NCBI GenBank assembly: GCA_030151005.1
Contig: JASLES010000177.1
Coordinates: 1-31,045 of the forward strand
DNA length: 31,045 nt
Source: Silvimonas sp.
GTDB lineage: Bacteria > Pseudomonadota > Gammaproteobacteria > Burkholderiales > Chitinibacteraceae
Reading direction: 5' to 3'
In this document: piece by piece, positions 1 to 7,124 of the stretch
Layout of the letters: each line of letters starts with the position of its first letter
Position numbering within the stretch: position 1 is the first letter of the stretch
Notes under the pieces: generated by a model
Seen by the model: the letters and a program-made list of their open reading frames with translations, nothing else
Database searches by the model: none
What the model was told of the DNA's origin: nothing
Made by a program: the position numbers and the translations under genes

Positions 1-1
1 T

Positions 2-508
2 GACCAATATGGAGGTAGCCTGGAAAACCGCGCCCGTCTGTTGCTGCAAGTGACCCGCACCGTGCGCGCCGCCTTGCCCGACGAGTTGCCATTGTTGGTG
101 CGTATCTCCGCCACAGACTGGGTGGAAGGTGGCTGGACGGCAGCAGAAAGCGTGGAGATCTCGCGCTGGCTTAAAGACGCAGGTGCAGACCTGATTGATG
201 TCTCCAGCGGTGGTTCCGTCCCGGTAGCGCCGATCCCCGTCGGCCCCGGCTATCAAACCCGCTTTGCGGATCAGATCCGCCGCGAGGCGGATATTGCGAC
301 CGGTGCCGTCGGCATGATTGTCGAACCCGCCCAGGCAGACCATATTGTGCGAACCGGTCAGGCGGATCTTGTCCTGCTGGCGCGTGAACTTTTGCGTGAT
401 CCGTACTGGCCGCTGCACGCTGCCACGGCTTTGCACACCACTACCAGCTGGCCCGAACAATATCTGCGTGCCGCGCCCAAAGGCTCGACACCGCGTAAAC
501 CGCTGTGA
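2..508 (+). CDS. NADH:flavin oxidoreductase, Old Yellow Enzyme family (C-terminal part)
   Basis: The gene enters from the left edge, so only the last ~168 codons are present; the open frame runs from base 2 (DQYGGSLENRAR...) to TGA at 506-508. DQYGGSLENR is the conserved barrel motif of the YqjM/NamA-type Old Yellow Enzymes, and the tail (GADLIDVSSGG, then GQADLVLLARELLRDPYWP) matches the end of the FMN-binding TIM barrel. Such enzymes are cytosolic FMN proteins that reduce activated C=C bonds with NAD(P)H; the real substrate cannot be told from this fragment. The next gene starts 18 bp after the stop on the same strand, so the two are probably co-transcribed as a pair of nicotinamide-dependent oxidoreductases. 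Confidence 0.9.
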   Translation, partial: DQYGGSLENRARLLLQVTRTVRAALPDELPLLVRISATDWVEGGWTAAESVEISRWLKDAGADLIDVSSGGSVPVAPIPVGPGYQTRFADQIRREADIATGAVGMIVEPAQADHIVRTGQADLVLLARELLRDPYWPLHAATALHTTTSWPEQYLRAAPKGSTPRKPL

Positions 509-526
509 ATTGACGGAGGCACCAGC

Positions 527-1411
527 ATGAAAATCGGTCTGATTGGCCTTGGTAGTATGGGTGTTGGCATCGGCCATAATTTGCTCGCGGCCGGGCATAC
601 GTTGACGGTCTACAACCGCAGCAAAAGTAAGGCAGAGGGTCTGCTGGCCGAGGGCGCAATATGGGCGGCCAGCCCGTGTTCACTGGCGCAAGGGCAGGAT
701 GCCGTGATTACCATGGTGGCAGATGACAACGCGCTGCAAGCAGTCACGCTGGGTGAGGACGGCTTGCTGACGGGTCTGGCACAAGAGGCCATCCATATCA
801 GCATGAGCACGGTGAGCCAGGCGCTGGTGGAGTCACTGGCGGCCGTCCATGTGCGGCATGGCTCCGGTCTGGTGTCCGCGCCGGTGTTTGGCCGGCCAGA
901 TGCCGCTGCCGCTGGCAAGCTGTTTGTCGCTGCGGCCGGCAAGCCGGAGCACATTGCCAAAGTTCGGCCCGCGCTGGAAGCCGTCGGCCAGAAACTGTTT
1001 GAAGTGGGCGAGCAACCCCAGCAAGCGGCAGTGGTAAAGCTGATTGGCAATTTCCTGATCAGTTGTGTGATCGAAGGCTTGGGCGAAGGCGCTGCGTTGG
1101 CGGAGAAAGCCGGTGTCGAGCCGGAAAAACTGATGGAAGTACTGACGGGTACCATCTTTGGCGCGCCGGTCTACCAGATCTACGGCAAGCTCATTACCAG
1201 CGGTGGCTACATGAACCCCGGCTTTGCCTTGCCGCTGGGCGCGAAAGACAACCGCCTGGTCCTGCAAGCAGCGGAGGAACACCAGGTGCCGCTGCCGTTT
1301 GCCAGCGTCGTGCGCGACCGCTTTGTGCGCGGCATGGCCCAGGGGCTGGACGGGGCGGACTGGTCTGCTATTGCCAGCCTGGCACGGGAAGACGCGGGGC
1401 TAAAGCGCTAA
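527..1411 (+). CDS. NAD(P)-dependent oxidoreductase, 3-hydroxyisobutyrate dehydrogenase family
   Basis: A 294-residue protein of the usual family length. It opens with the dinucleotide-binding motif GLIGLGSMGVGIG (about residues 4-16) followed by VYNRSKSKAEGL. The substrate loop appears as SAPVFGRPDAAAAGK (about 117-131) and the catalytic-lysine helix as VVKLIGNFLISCVIEGLGEG (about 169-188), all standard for beta-hydroxyacid dehydrogenases of the GLYR1/GarR/MmsB group. The ATG has a clear GGAGG about 8 bases upstream. It lies directly behind the Old Yellow Enzyme gene. The family reduces or oxidises small hydroxyacids or semialdehydes; I cannot assign one substrate, and the SAPVFGR loop resembles the broad 'NAD(P)-dependent oxidoreductase' subgroup more than true HIBADH. 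Confidence 0.9.
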   Translation: MKIGLIGLGSMGVGIGHNLLAAGHTLTVYNRSKSKAEGLLAEGAIWAASPCSLAQGQDAVITMVADDNALQAVTLGEDGLLTGLAQEAIHISMSTVSQALVESLAAVHVRHGSGLVSAPVFGRPDAAAAGKLFVAAAGKPEHIAKVRPALEAVGQKLFEVGEQPQQAAVVKLIGNFLISCVIEGLGEGAALAEKAGVEPEKLMEVLTGTIFGAPVYQIYGKLITSGGYMNPGFALPLGAKDNRLVLQAAEEHQVPLPFASVVRDRFVRGMAQGLDGADWSAIASLAREDAGLKR

Positions 1412-1420
1412 GTTGGCCAT

Positions 1421-1448
1421 GGGTGAAGCGCGTCCGTGCGCTTCACCC
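1421..1448. terminator. Hairpin between convergent genes
   Basis: Perfect 11-bp stem (GGGTGAAGCGC at 1421-1431 with GCGCTTCACCC at 1438-1448) around a 6-nt loop, lying between the stop of the dehydrogenase and rarD. The rarD stop codon lies inside the right arm. There is no good U-tract on either side, so it may work as a transcript-end stabiliser or a weak bidirectional terminator. Confidence 0.5.
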
Positions 1449-2318
1449 CTTACGCATCCGCGCCACGGCAAAACCTTCTGCCGTATACAGCAGCAAGGCC
1501 AGCCAGATCACCCCGAAGCCGGCCAGGCGCGGGCCGGAAAAGGGCTCGTGCCAGAGCAGGGCACCCAGCAGTAACTGGACAGTCGGGCCGATGTATTGCA
1601 ACAGCCCCAGCAATGACAGCGGAATCTTGCGCGCGCCCGCAGCAAACAAGAGCAGCGGGATGGCTGTAATCGGGCCGGCGAGTACCAGCAAACCTTGCAT
1701 GAGTGTCTCAGCGCCCAGGAGCGCGCTTTGGCCCCGGCTGGCCAGTACACCCAGCCAGATCAGGGCAAACGGGAACAGCACCAGTGTTTCCAGTGTCAGC
1801 CCTTCCAGCGCACCTAACGGCGCGGTTTTGCGCAAGAGACCATACACACCAAACGACCCTGCCAGCCCTAGCGCGATCCACGGCAAGTGACCTGCCTGCA
1901 CGGTCAGCCACACCACGCCGGCAGCCGCGACGGCAATGGCAGCCCATTGACCCACGCGCAGCCGCTCATGCAAAAACAGTACGCCCAGCAAGACACTGAC
2001 CAGCGGATTGATGAAGTAACCCAGGCTCGCGTCGATCACCTGATTGTGTGTCACCGCCCAGATATACAAAAACCAGTTACTCGACAGCAACAAAGCGCTG
2101 AGCATGAAAATGCCAATCAGCCGTGGCTGGCGCAATGCCTGGCCCAGCCATGCCCAGTGGCGTCGCAACAGCAGCACCCCAACGAGAAAGAACAGCGCCC
2201 AGACCATGCGGCACAGCAAGATCTCCAGCGGCGCGACGCCATGTAGTGATTTCAGATAGACCGGCAGCAGCCCCCAGATCAGGTAGGCGAGCGCGGCTTG
2301 AATGGCGCCTTGACGCAT
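1443..2318 (-). CDS. rarD: RarD, EamA/DMT-family inner-membrane permease
   Basis: A 291-residue, very hydrophobic protein with about ten predicted membrane helices and two EamA repeats. It begins MRQGAIQAALAYLIWGLLPVY and contains LLSSNWFLYIWAV and ASLGYFINPLVSVLLG, which are characteristic of the RarD subgroup (named from chloramphenicol sensitivity in Pseudomonas; substrate not established). I chose the ATG at 2316-2318 because the family starts at this point; the open frame extends 19 codons further upstream, but those codons fall over a terminator hairpin. No strong ribosome binding site is visible. It converges with the dehydrogenase on its left. Confidence 0.9.
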   Translation of the reverse strand: MRQGAIQAALAYLIWGLLPVYLKSLHGVAPLEILLCRMVWALFFLVGVLLLRRHWAWLGQALRQPRLIGIFMLSALLLSSNWFLYIWAVTHNQVIDASLGYFINPLVSVLLGVLFLHERLRVGQWAAIAVAAAGVVWLTVQAGHLPWIALGLAGSFGVYGLLRKTAPLGALEGLTLETLVLFPFALIWLGVLASRGQSALLGAETLMQGLLVLAGPITAIPLLLFAAGARKIPLSLLGLLQYIGPTVQLLLGALLWHEPFSGPRLAGFGVIWLALLLYTAEGFAVARMRKG

Positions 2319-2332
2319 GATGTTGTTGAGTC

Positions 2333-2367
2333 CGAAAGAAAAAGGGCCGGGTATTACGCCCGGCCCT
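2333..2367 (-). terminator. Rho-independent terminator of the AtaL-like gene
   Basis: A 9-bp perfect stem (AGGGCCGGG at 2343-2351 with CCCGGCCCT at 2359-2367) around a 7-nt loop. Read on the minus strand it is followed by TTTTTCTTTC, so it terminates the transcript coming from the SRPBCC gene at 2391-2879 and sits just before the rarD start. Confidence 0.85.
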
Positions 2368-2390
2368 GACAGCAAGGATATTGCGTTAAC

Positions 2391-2879
2391 TCAATGGCTC
2401 AACTGGCCCGCTGCGGCCAGTTCCCGAATCCGTCGGACGGTGTCTACGTCTGCTGCGTGATAAGCCGATTTCACGTACGAGGCAAAATAGGCGTCGCTGG
2501 CATCGTCGCTGCCTGGGGTTGCGGTTTCCGGCAGCGGCGTGTTGTAGGTAAAGCGCACAAACAGTTGGGCTTCGTCCGGGGTTTCAATGGTGATGGTCAG
2601 ATTCCCGCCCGAGTGTTCATCGTTGGGTTGGGTTCTGAATTCAATACTGCGGCCGTGTTCCCATTCAATATGGTCGCGTACATGCAGCTTGCCCAAACGG
2701 AACGAGCGCACCAGGAAATCCTCACCGCGTTCGTGAATCACCACGTCGGTGATGTCTTCCTGAAAATCCTGCGGTTTCTCTGCACGCCAGAGCAGGGCAT
2801 GCCAGACCTGTTCTGCGGTCAGGGCCTGCAGCAGGGGGTTCAGCGGATCATTGATCTGGACCAGGTGTTCAAAGTGCAC
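2391..2879 (-). CDS. SRPBCC family protein, AtaL-like (DUF1857)
   Basis: 162 residues beginning (M)HFEHLVQINDPLNPLLQALTAEQVWHALLWRAEKPQ, the hallmark opening of the DUF1857/AtaL-like family, which has the START/Bet v1 ligand-binding helix-grip fold. The function is unknown; these are small soluble proteins thought to bind hydrophobic ligands. The open frame continues upstream, but a GTG at 2877-2879 is preceded by GAGGAG six bases upstream and matches the family start, so I take it. The gene lies 53 bp downstream of the TetR gene on the same strand, which suggests a two-gene operon. A terminator follows the stop. Confidence 0.82.
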   Translation of the reverse strand: MHFEHLVQINDPLNPLLQALTAEQVWHALLWRAEKPQDFQEDITDVVIHERGEDFLVRSFRLGKLHVRDHIEWEHGRSIEFRTQPNDEHSGGNLTITIETPDEAQLFVRFTYNTPLPETATPGSDDASDAYFASYVKSAYHAADVDTVRRIRELAAAGQLSH

Positions 2880-2885
2880 GACTAA

Positions 2886-2891
2886 CTCCTC
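2886..2891 (-). promoter_or_regulatory. Ribosome binding site deciding a GTG start
   Basis: GAGGAG on the minus strand, six bases before the GTG at 2877-2879. It selects the AtaL-like start over the longer open frame, whose upstream part overlaps the end of the TetR gene. Confidence 0.7.
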
Positions 2892-2932
2892 ATGGTGCCG
2901 CGCACCGGGCGCGGCGGGTATTGCGGTTGCAT

Positions 2933-3553
2933 TCAGGCATCTACAAGCAAGCCATACAGCTGCGTGTGCAGCAGTTGTTGTGCCATCTCTTGTGCTCCCT
3001 GGCTGATAAACAGCGGGCAGGTGAGTTTCAGGCTGACAATGCCATGCAGGCTGGCCCAAAGCATTTCTGCCAGTTGCAGATCGGTTCTATCGCTGCGCAG
3101 CCGCCCGGTTGCACGCAATTGGGTGAATGCGCCAACCAGTTCAAAAAAAGCCTTTTCACCCGCGCGCTCTTCGTCGTTGCCTTCTGACAGCGCACTGGCG
3201 TATTCCGGGCTGACCATAAAGATCAGCCGGTAGGTCTCCGGATGGGCCAGCCCGAATGCCACATAAGACTGCGCCATGATCTGCAAACGCTGGACCGGAT
3301 CAGGCTCATTTTCCATCGCGGGTACCAGTTCACGGGCAAAGTCAGCGTAACCGGCGGCGCAAATGGCGCGGGCAATGGCGTCACGATTCTCAAAATGCAG
3401 ATAGAGGGTCGCAGGCGAATATTCAATAGCTTCCGCAATCTTGCGCATGGATAACGCGGCAAAACCCTCTCGCACCACGATTTCGCGAGCCGCGTCGAGG
3501 ATGAGTTCGCGCAATTGCGCCTTCTGTCGTTCTTTTCTGTCTGAAATAGCCAT
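2933..3553 (-). CDS. TetR/AcrR-family transcriptional regulator
   Basis: A 206-residue repressor-type protein. The N-terminal DNA-binding domain is clear: ILDAAREIVVREGFAALSMRKIAEAIEYSPATLYLHFENRDAIARAI (about residues 18-64), with the recognition helix around 45-53 (YSPATLYLHF). The rest is an all-helical ligand/dimerisation domain with the pattern of the TetR_C_33-type group (AHPETYRLIFMVSPEYA...). It is transcribed away from the SDR gene at 3657 and ahead of the AtaL-like gene. The shared intergenic region carries a 27-bp palindrome and two divergent promoter-like sequences, so it most likely controls the SDR and possibly its own operon. The inducer is unknown. Confidence 0.93.
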   Translation of the reverse strand: MAISDRKERQKAQLRELILDAAREIVVREGFAALSMRKIAEAIEYSPATLYLHFENRDAIARAICAAGYADFARELVPAMENEPDPVQRLQIMAQSYVAFGLAHPETYRLIFMVSPEYASALSEGNDEERAGEKAFFELVGAFTQLRATGRLRSDRTDLQLAEMLWASLHGIVSLKLTCPLFISQGAQEMAQQLLHTQLYGLLVDA

Positions 3554-3561
3554 GACTTCAG

Positions 3562-3589
3562 TTTATGGCTTGACGAAATGAGACGTCAA
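3562..3589 (-). promoter_or_regulatory. Candidate promoter of the TetR operon
   Basis: On the minus strand a TTGACG -35 box (3584-3589) is followed after 16 bases by CATAAA (3562-3567), just upstream of the TetR ATG. The -35 box is the inverted copy of the -35 box of the divergent promoter, eight bases away. Confidence 0.55.
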
Positions 3590-3597
3590 TATATTAT
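3570..3597 (+). promoter_or_regulatory. Candidate promoter of the SDR gene
   Basis: TTGACG (3570-3575) and TATTAT (3592-3597) are separated by 16 bases, a good sigma-70 type match. The expected start point near 3604 lies inside the downstream palindrome, so a repressor bound there would block this promoter. Confidence 0.65.
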
Positions 3598-3623
3598 GAA
3601 CACTGTTTAGTTAACACTGTTCA
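3597..3623. promoter_or_regulatory. Probable TetR operator (27-bp palindrome)
   Basis: Inverted repeat centred on 3610 in which 11 of 13 base pairs are symmetrical (TGAACA at one end, TGTTCA at the other). Each half contains the 9-bp element AACACTGTT (3599-3607 and 3613-3621), itself a small palindrome around its central base, repeated with 14-bp spacing. It overlaps the predicted transcription start of the SDR gene and lies just upstream of the -35 box of the TetR gene, as expected for a TetR-family site. Confidence 0.75.
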
Positions 3624-3656
3624 GTAAATATTGATGTGTTCACAGGAGGGTTGATC

Positions 3657-4601
3657 ATGGAAAAAATTGCGGTGGTCGGGGCGACGGGTGCCATTGGCAA
3701 CAGCATCGGCGCGGTACTGGCACAGGCGGGCCAACCATGGCGGCCTATCGCGCGCTCGCACAGTGCATTGCAGGCGCAGTTCGGGGCAGATCCGCTGGCC
3801 GAATGCGTGACATGGAACCCGGAAGACGCGGCTTCTACTGAAACCGCCCTGCAAGGCGTGGATACGGTGATTTACACGGTCGGCGTGCCTTACTGGCAAT
3901 TTGAGCTGCACCCAGTGCTGATGAAACGCACGCTGGAGGCCGCCATCGCTGCCGGCGTCAAACGTTTTGTCCTGATCGGCACGGTGTACGCGTATGGCCG
4001 TCCACAGCAAGCGCGTGTCACGGAAGATCACCCACGCCAGCCGCACACCTTTAAAGGTCAGCGTCGGCTAGAACAAGAAAACCTGCTGCTTGCAGCCCAC
4101 GCTGCCGGGCGTATTCAGGGCACGGTGCTGCGTTTGCCAGACTTTTATGGCCCAGGCGTGGAGAAAAGCCTGCTTGATGGCGTGTTCAAAGCGGCGCTTG
4201 CCGGCAAAGCGGCCGATATGATCGGCCCGATCGATACCCCGCATGAGTTCGTTTACGTACCTGATGTCGGCCCGGTTGTGGTGCGTCTGGCGGCAGCGCC
4301 CCAGGCTTGGGGTCAGGTGTGGCATCTGGCCGGGGCAGGGGTGATCAGTCAGCAAGCCATGGCACAACAGATTTTTGCGCAGGCTGGCACACGCATGCGT
4401 ACACGCGTGCTGGGCAAAACGGGGTTGCGGCTGCTGGGGCTGTTCAACCCCATGCTGCGGGAGTTGGTCGAGATGCATTACCTGCAAACCGAGCCCGTCA
4501 TCATGGATGACAGCGCTTTGCACCGGTTGCTGGGTGCGATTATCAAAACACCGTATGCCGAGGGTATCCGCCAGACTCTGGCCGCGGCACGCGCTGCGTA
4601 A
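3657..4601 (+). CDS. Atypical NAD(P)-binding SDR / epimerase-dehydratase family protein
   Basis: 314 residues. The Rossmann motif GATGAIG lies at residues 8-14, and the later features (GVDTVIYTVG, GVKRFVLIGTVYAYG, LRLPDFYGPG, HEFVYVPDVG) place it among extended or atypical short-chain dehydrogenase/reductases. At the position of the usual catalytic YxxxK the sequence reads FKGQR (F132, R136), so the classical Tyr/Lys pair appears to be missing; it may be an atypical SDR with another chemistry or a sensor/isomerase role. The ATG at 3657 has AGGAGGG upstream; an in-frame GTG at 3636 lacks that support. It is divergent from the TetR gene and probably its target. Confidence 0.85.
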   Translation: MEKIAVVGATGAIGNSIGAVLAQAGQPWRPIARSHSALQAQFGADPLAECVTWNPEDAASTETALQGVDTVIYTVGVPYWQFELHPVLMKRTLEAAIAAGVKRFVLIGTVYAYGRPQQARVTEDHPRQPHTFKGQRRLEQENLLLAAHAAGRIQGTVLRLPDFYGPGVEKSLLDGVFKAALAGKAADMIGPIDTPHEFVYVPDVGPVVVRLAAAPQAWGQVWHLAGAGVISQQAMAQQIFAQAGTRMRTRVLGKTGLRLLGLFNPMLRELVEMHYLQTEPVIMDDSALHRLLGAIIKTPYAEGIRQTLAAARAA

Positions 4602-4612
4602 GGCTGGCTGTA

Positions 4613-5362
4613 TTAGCGGCGATACCAGAGCATGCCCAGATACTCATGCAGGGCCCAATAACTGGTGTTGAGTGATTGAGCATCTGGCAGCAACTGCAAC
4701 AGGCTAAACGGCGGGCGGGATTGATACGACGTAGGGGCCAGCGTCACCACAAATCCTGCCTTGCGGAACACCAGCGCGGCGCGCGGCAAATGCCATGCGC
4801 TGGACACCAGGGCAATGCGCCGGTATTGCGGCAGCATGCTGCGGGCCAGAAATGTAGCGTTGTCGCTGGTGTCTATGGCTTTGCTTTCTACCCAGGCAGG
4901 GCGGATACCGTAGTCTTGCTGCAGCACGCGTGCCATCAACTCGCCTTCGCTGACGGCCTCTTGATAAGCCGCACCCCCGGTCACGGCCAGCGGTTTGCCG
5001 GTACTGCGCGTCAGGCGCGCTGCATAACGCACACGTTCAGCAGAGGTACCGTTGACGTCTCGTTCATCCGGGTTTTGCAGCGCGCCAAATAAGGTGCCGC
5101 CGCCCAGACACACGATGGCATCCACTTGTGCCAGCGCCGCGGCAGAGACCGGCGGCGGCTCCAGCGATCCAATCAAGGCTGTACTGACGAGGGGTGTAGA
5201 GAGAATCCATAACGCCGCCAGATTAATCACCAGCAAACCGCGCGCAAAGCGCGGTCGGCGAGACCACAAACCCAATGCCAGCAAGCCGAGCAACACAGTA
5301 CAACCCGGCGGCAACATCAGCGCAGCCAGGCTGTTTTTGACCAGAAATGAAGTGGTGATCAT
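4613..5362 (-). CDS. YdcF/SanA-like membrane protein (DUF218 domain)
   Basis: 249 residues. Two N-terminal membrane helices (about 10-30 and 40-62) are followed by a DUF218 domain: VDAIVCLGGG, then ERVRYAARLTRSTGKPLAVTGG, then VSSAWHLPRAALVFRKAGF. DUF218 proteins of the ElyC/SanA/YdcF type are inner-membrane proteins linked in Escherichia coli to envelope integrity; the biochemical reaction is not settled. The ATG at 5360-5362 has no strong ribosome binding site. The gene converges with the SDR gene, with only 11 bp between the stops. Confidence 0.87.
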   Translation of the reverse strand: MITTSFLVKNSLAALMLPPGCTVLLGLLALGLWSRRPRFARGLLVINLAALWILSTPLVSTALIGSLEPPPVSAAALAQVDAIVCLGGGTLFGALQNPDERDVNGTSAERVRYAARLTRSTGKPLAVTGGAAYQEAVSEGELMARVLQQDYGIRPAWVESKAIDTSDNATFLARSMLPQYRRIALVSSAWHLPRAALVFRKAGFVVTLAPTSYQSRPPFSLLQLLPDAQSLNTSYWALHEYLGMLWYRR

Positions 5363-5460
5363 GCAGGGCGACGTTCAGGAAAAGGTGTGCCGGATTGTGC
5401 CTGCTTTTGTGGGGACGGTGTTTGGTGGCGTGAACAGGGGAGACTGGCATACCCCAGACT

Positions 5461-5582
5461 CGTCATTTCTGCGAAAGCAGGAATCCTGTACGCCCACCGC
5501 AAATGGGCTTTCATCGGCGAACCATTTTCAGTGCCTGCGGCACCTATGTTTACACCTGGATTCCCGCCTTCGCGGGAATGAC
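5461..5582. repeat. REPIN-like pair of inverted hairpin repeats
   Basis: Two related 26-bp arms in opposite orientation: 5461-5486 and 5557-5582, the second ending GCGGGAATGACG and the first starting with the imperfect mirror CGTCATTTCTGC. Each arm is itself a hairpin (right arm: 8-bp ATTCCCGC/GCGGGAAT stem with a CTTC loop; left arm: 8-bp stem with one G-T pair and a GAAA loop). This is the layout of a doublet of extragenic palindromes. A third, single copy occurs at 21719-21742. The rest of the 278-bp gap between ydcF-like and livF holds nothing else I can recognise. Confidence 0.7.
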
Positions 5583-5640
5583 GAAGTGGTGGGGGCGCGT
5601 GTGAAGGTGGTTGCAGCCGGCAGACTGGGACTTACGCCCC

Positions 5641-6357
5641 TCACTCACCCAGGTAAGCGTGCTGGATGCTCTCGTTGGCCAGCAAATTGGCCGCAGTATC
5701 AGCCAGGGTGATCTTGCCCGATTCCATCACGTAGCCTCGGTTAGCGGTTTGCAACGCCAGCCGTGCGTTTTGTTCTACCAGCAGCATGGTGACCCCTTCA
5801 GCGGCAACCATGCGGATGATTTCAAAAATCTTCTGCACGATGATCGGCGCCAGCCCCATGGAGGGTTCATCCAGCAACAACAAACGCGGGCGGCTCATGA
5901 TGGCGCGCCCCATGGCCACCATCTGTTGTTCGCCGCCAGAGAGCGTGCCGGCCAGCTGCTTCTGACGCTCTTTGAGGCGCGGAAACAGTTGGTACACCCG
6001 TTCCATATCAATGGCGATATCGGCTTTGTCATCCCGCGTGTATGCGCCCATCTGCAGATTTTCTTCCACGGTCAGGCGGGAAAAAATGCCACGGCCCTCC
6101 GGCACCATTGCGAGTCCATGCTTCACATAGGCGTAAGAGGGCAGCCTGGCGGTGGGTTGACCGTCATACAGGATTTCGCCGCCCGCCGGTTTGATCATGC
6201 CCACCAGTGTCTTGAGGGTAGTGGTCTTGCCAGCACCATTGGCGCCAATCAACGCCACCAGTTCGCCCTGATTGATTTGCAGATCGATCCCTTTCACCGC
6301 CTGGATGCCGCCATAGGCCACTTTCAGGTCTTTCACTTGCAACAGCGGTGTACTCAT
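5641..6357 (-). CDS. livF: LivF, ATP-binding protein of branched-chain amino-acid ABC transporter
   Basis: A 238-residue ABC ATPase beginning MSTPLLQVKDLKVAYGGIQAVKGIDLQINQGE. Walker A GANGAGKTT (about 37-45), signature LSGGEQQM (about 138-145) and Walker B LLLLDEPSMGLAP (about 159-171) are all intact; the short length and the LAPIIVQKIFEII segment are typical of LivF. It supplies one of the two cytoplasmic ATPases of a HAAT-family importer for branched-chain or related amino acids or amides. Its start overlaps the livG stop by 4 bp (ATGA type), so it is translationally coupled as last gene of livHMGF. Confidence 0.93.
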   Translation of the reverse strand: MSTPLLQVKDLKVAYGGIQAVKGIDLQINQGELVALIGANGAGKTTTLKTLVGMIKPAGGEILYDGQPTARLPSYAYVKHGLAMVPEGRGIFSRLTVEENLQMGAYTRDDKADIAIDMERVYQLFPRLKERQKQLAGTLSGGEQQMVAMGRAIMSRPRLLLLDEPSMGLAPIIVQKIFEIIRMVAAEGVTMLLVEQNARLALQTANRGYVMESGKITLADTAANLLANESIQHAYLGE

Positions 6358-7124
6358 TCCGGGGCAACTCCAAGATAAGCTTCAATGACGCGGGGGTCGT
6401 TCTTGATCTGTGCCGGAATGCCCTCGGCAATTTTTTTGCCGTAATCCAGAACAGCAATCCGGTCGCACAGCCCCATCATCAGTTTGACATCGTGTTCGAT
6501 CAACAAAACGGTAATGCCATCGCCGCGGATTTTTTCCAGCAGGGCTTTGAGCGCCACCGTTTCTTTGGGGTTCATGCCAGCGGCGGGTTCATCCAGCGCT
6601 AACAAGGTCGGGTTGGTGCCCAGAGCGCGGGCAATTTCCAGCCGGCGTTGGTCCCCGTAAGAGAGATTGCGCGCGGCTTCCTGTGCGTGTTTTTCAATGC
6701 CCACGTATGCCAGCAGTTCCAGCGCCCGGGCGCGAATGCGCGCTTCTTCCGCGCGGGTTTTCGGGCCACGCAATACCGCCCCCAGCACGCCGGTATGGGT
6801 GCGCACATGCTGGCCGACCATGACGTTTTCCAACGCGGTCATATTGGCAAACAGGCGAATGTTCTGGAAGGTACGCGCAATACCGCTTTCCACCACCACA
6901 TACGGTTTTTGCCGGAACAGATTGATGCCGTTGAAGACAAACTTGCCTTCATCGGGCTGGTACAAACCCGTCAGAACGTTAAAGAGCGTGGTTTTGCCCG
7001 CACCGTTGGGGCCGATCAAACCGTAGATTTCGCCCTTGTTGATGGTCAGGCCCACGTCGTTGAGCGCGTGCAAGCCGCCAAAACGTTTGTGTATGCCTTC
7101 AATGCTTAGCAGTGTGTCAGCCAT
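6354..7124 (-). CDS. livG: LivG, ATP-binding protein of branched-chain amino-acid ABC transporter
   Basis: 256 residues from the ATG at 7122-7124 (MADTLLSIEGIHKRFGGLHALNDV). Walker A GPNGAGKTT, signature LSYGDQRRLEIARAL and Walker B LLALDEPAAGMNP are complete, and the long insertion after the Q-loop plus GITVLLIEHDVKLMMGLCDRI identify LivG rather than LivF. The open frame extends upstream into livM, but the start at 7124 matches the family and overlaps the livM stop by 8 bp. Pairs with LivF to drive transport. Confidence 0.93.
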   Translation of the reverse strand: MADTLLSIEGIHKRFGGLHALNDVGLTINKGEIYGLIGPNGAGKTTLFNVLTGLYQPDEGKFVFNGINLFRQKPYVVVESGIARTFQNIRLFANMTALENVMVGQHVRTHTGVLGAVLRGPKTRAEEARIRARALELLAYVGIEKHAQEAARNLSYGDQRRLEIARALGTNPTLLALDEPAAGMNPKETVALKALLEKIRGDGITVLLIEHDVKLMMGLCDRIAVLDYGKKIAEGIPAQIKNDPRVIEAYLGVAPE

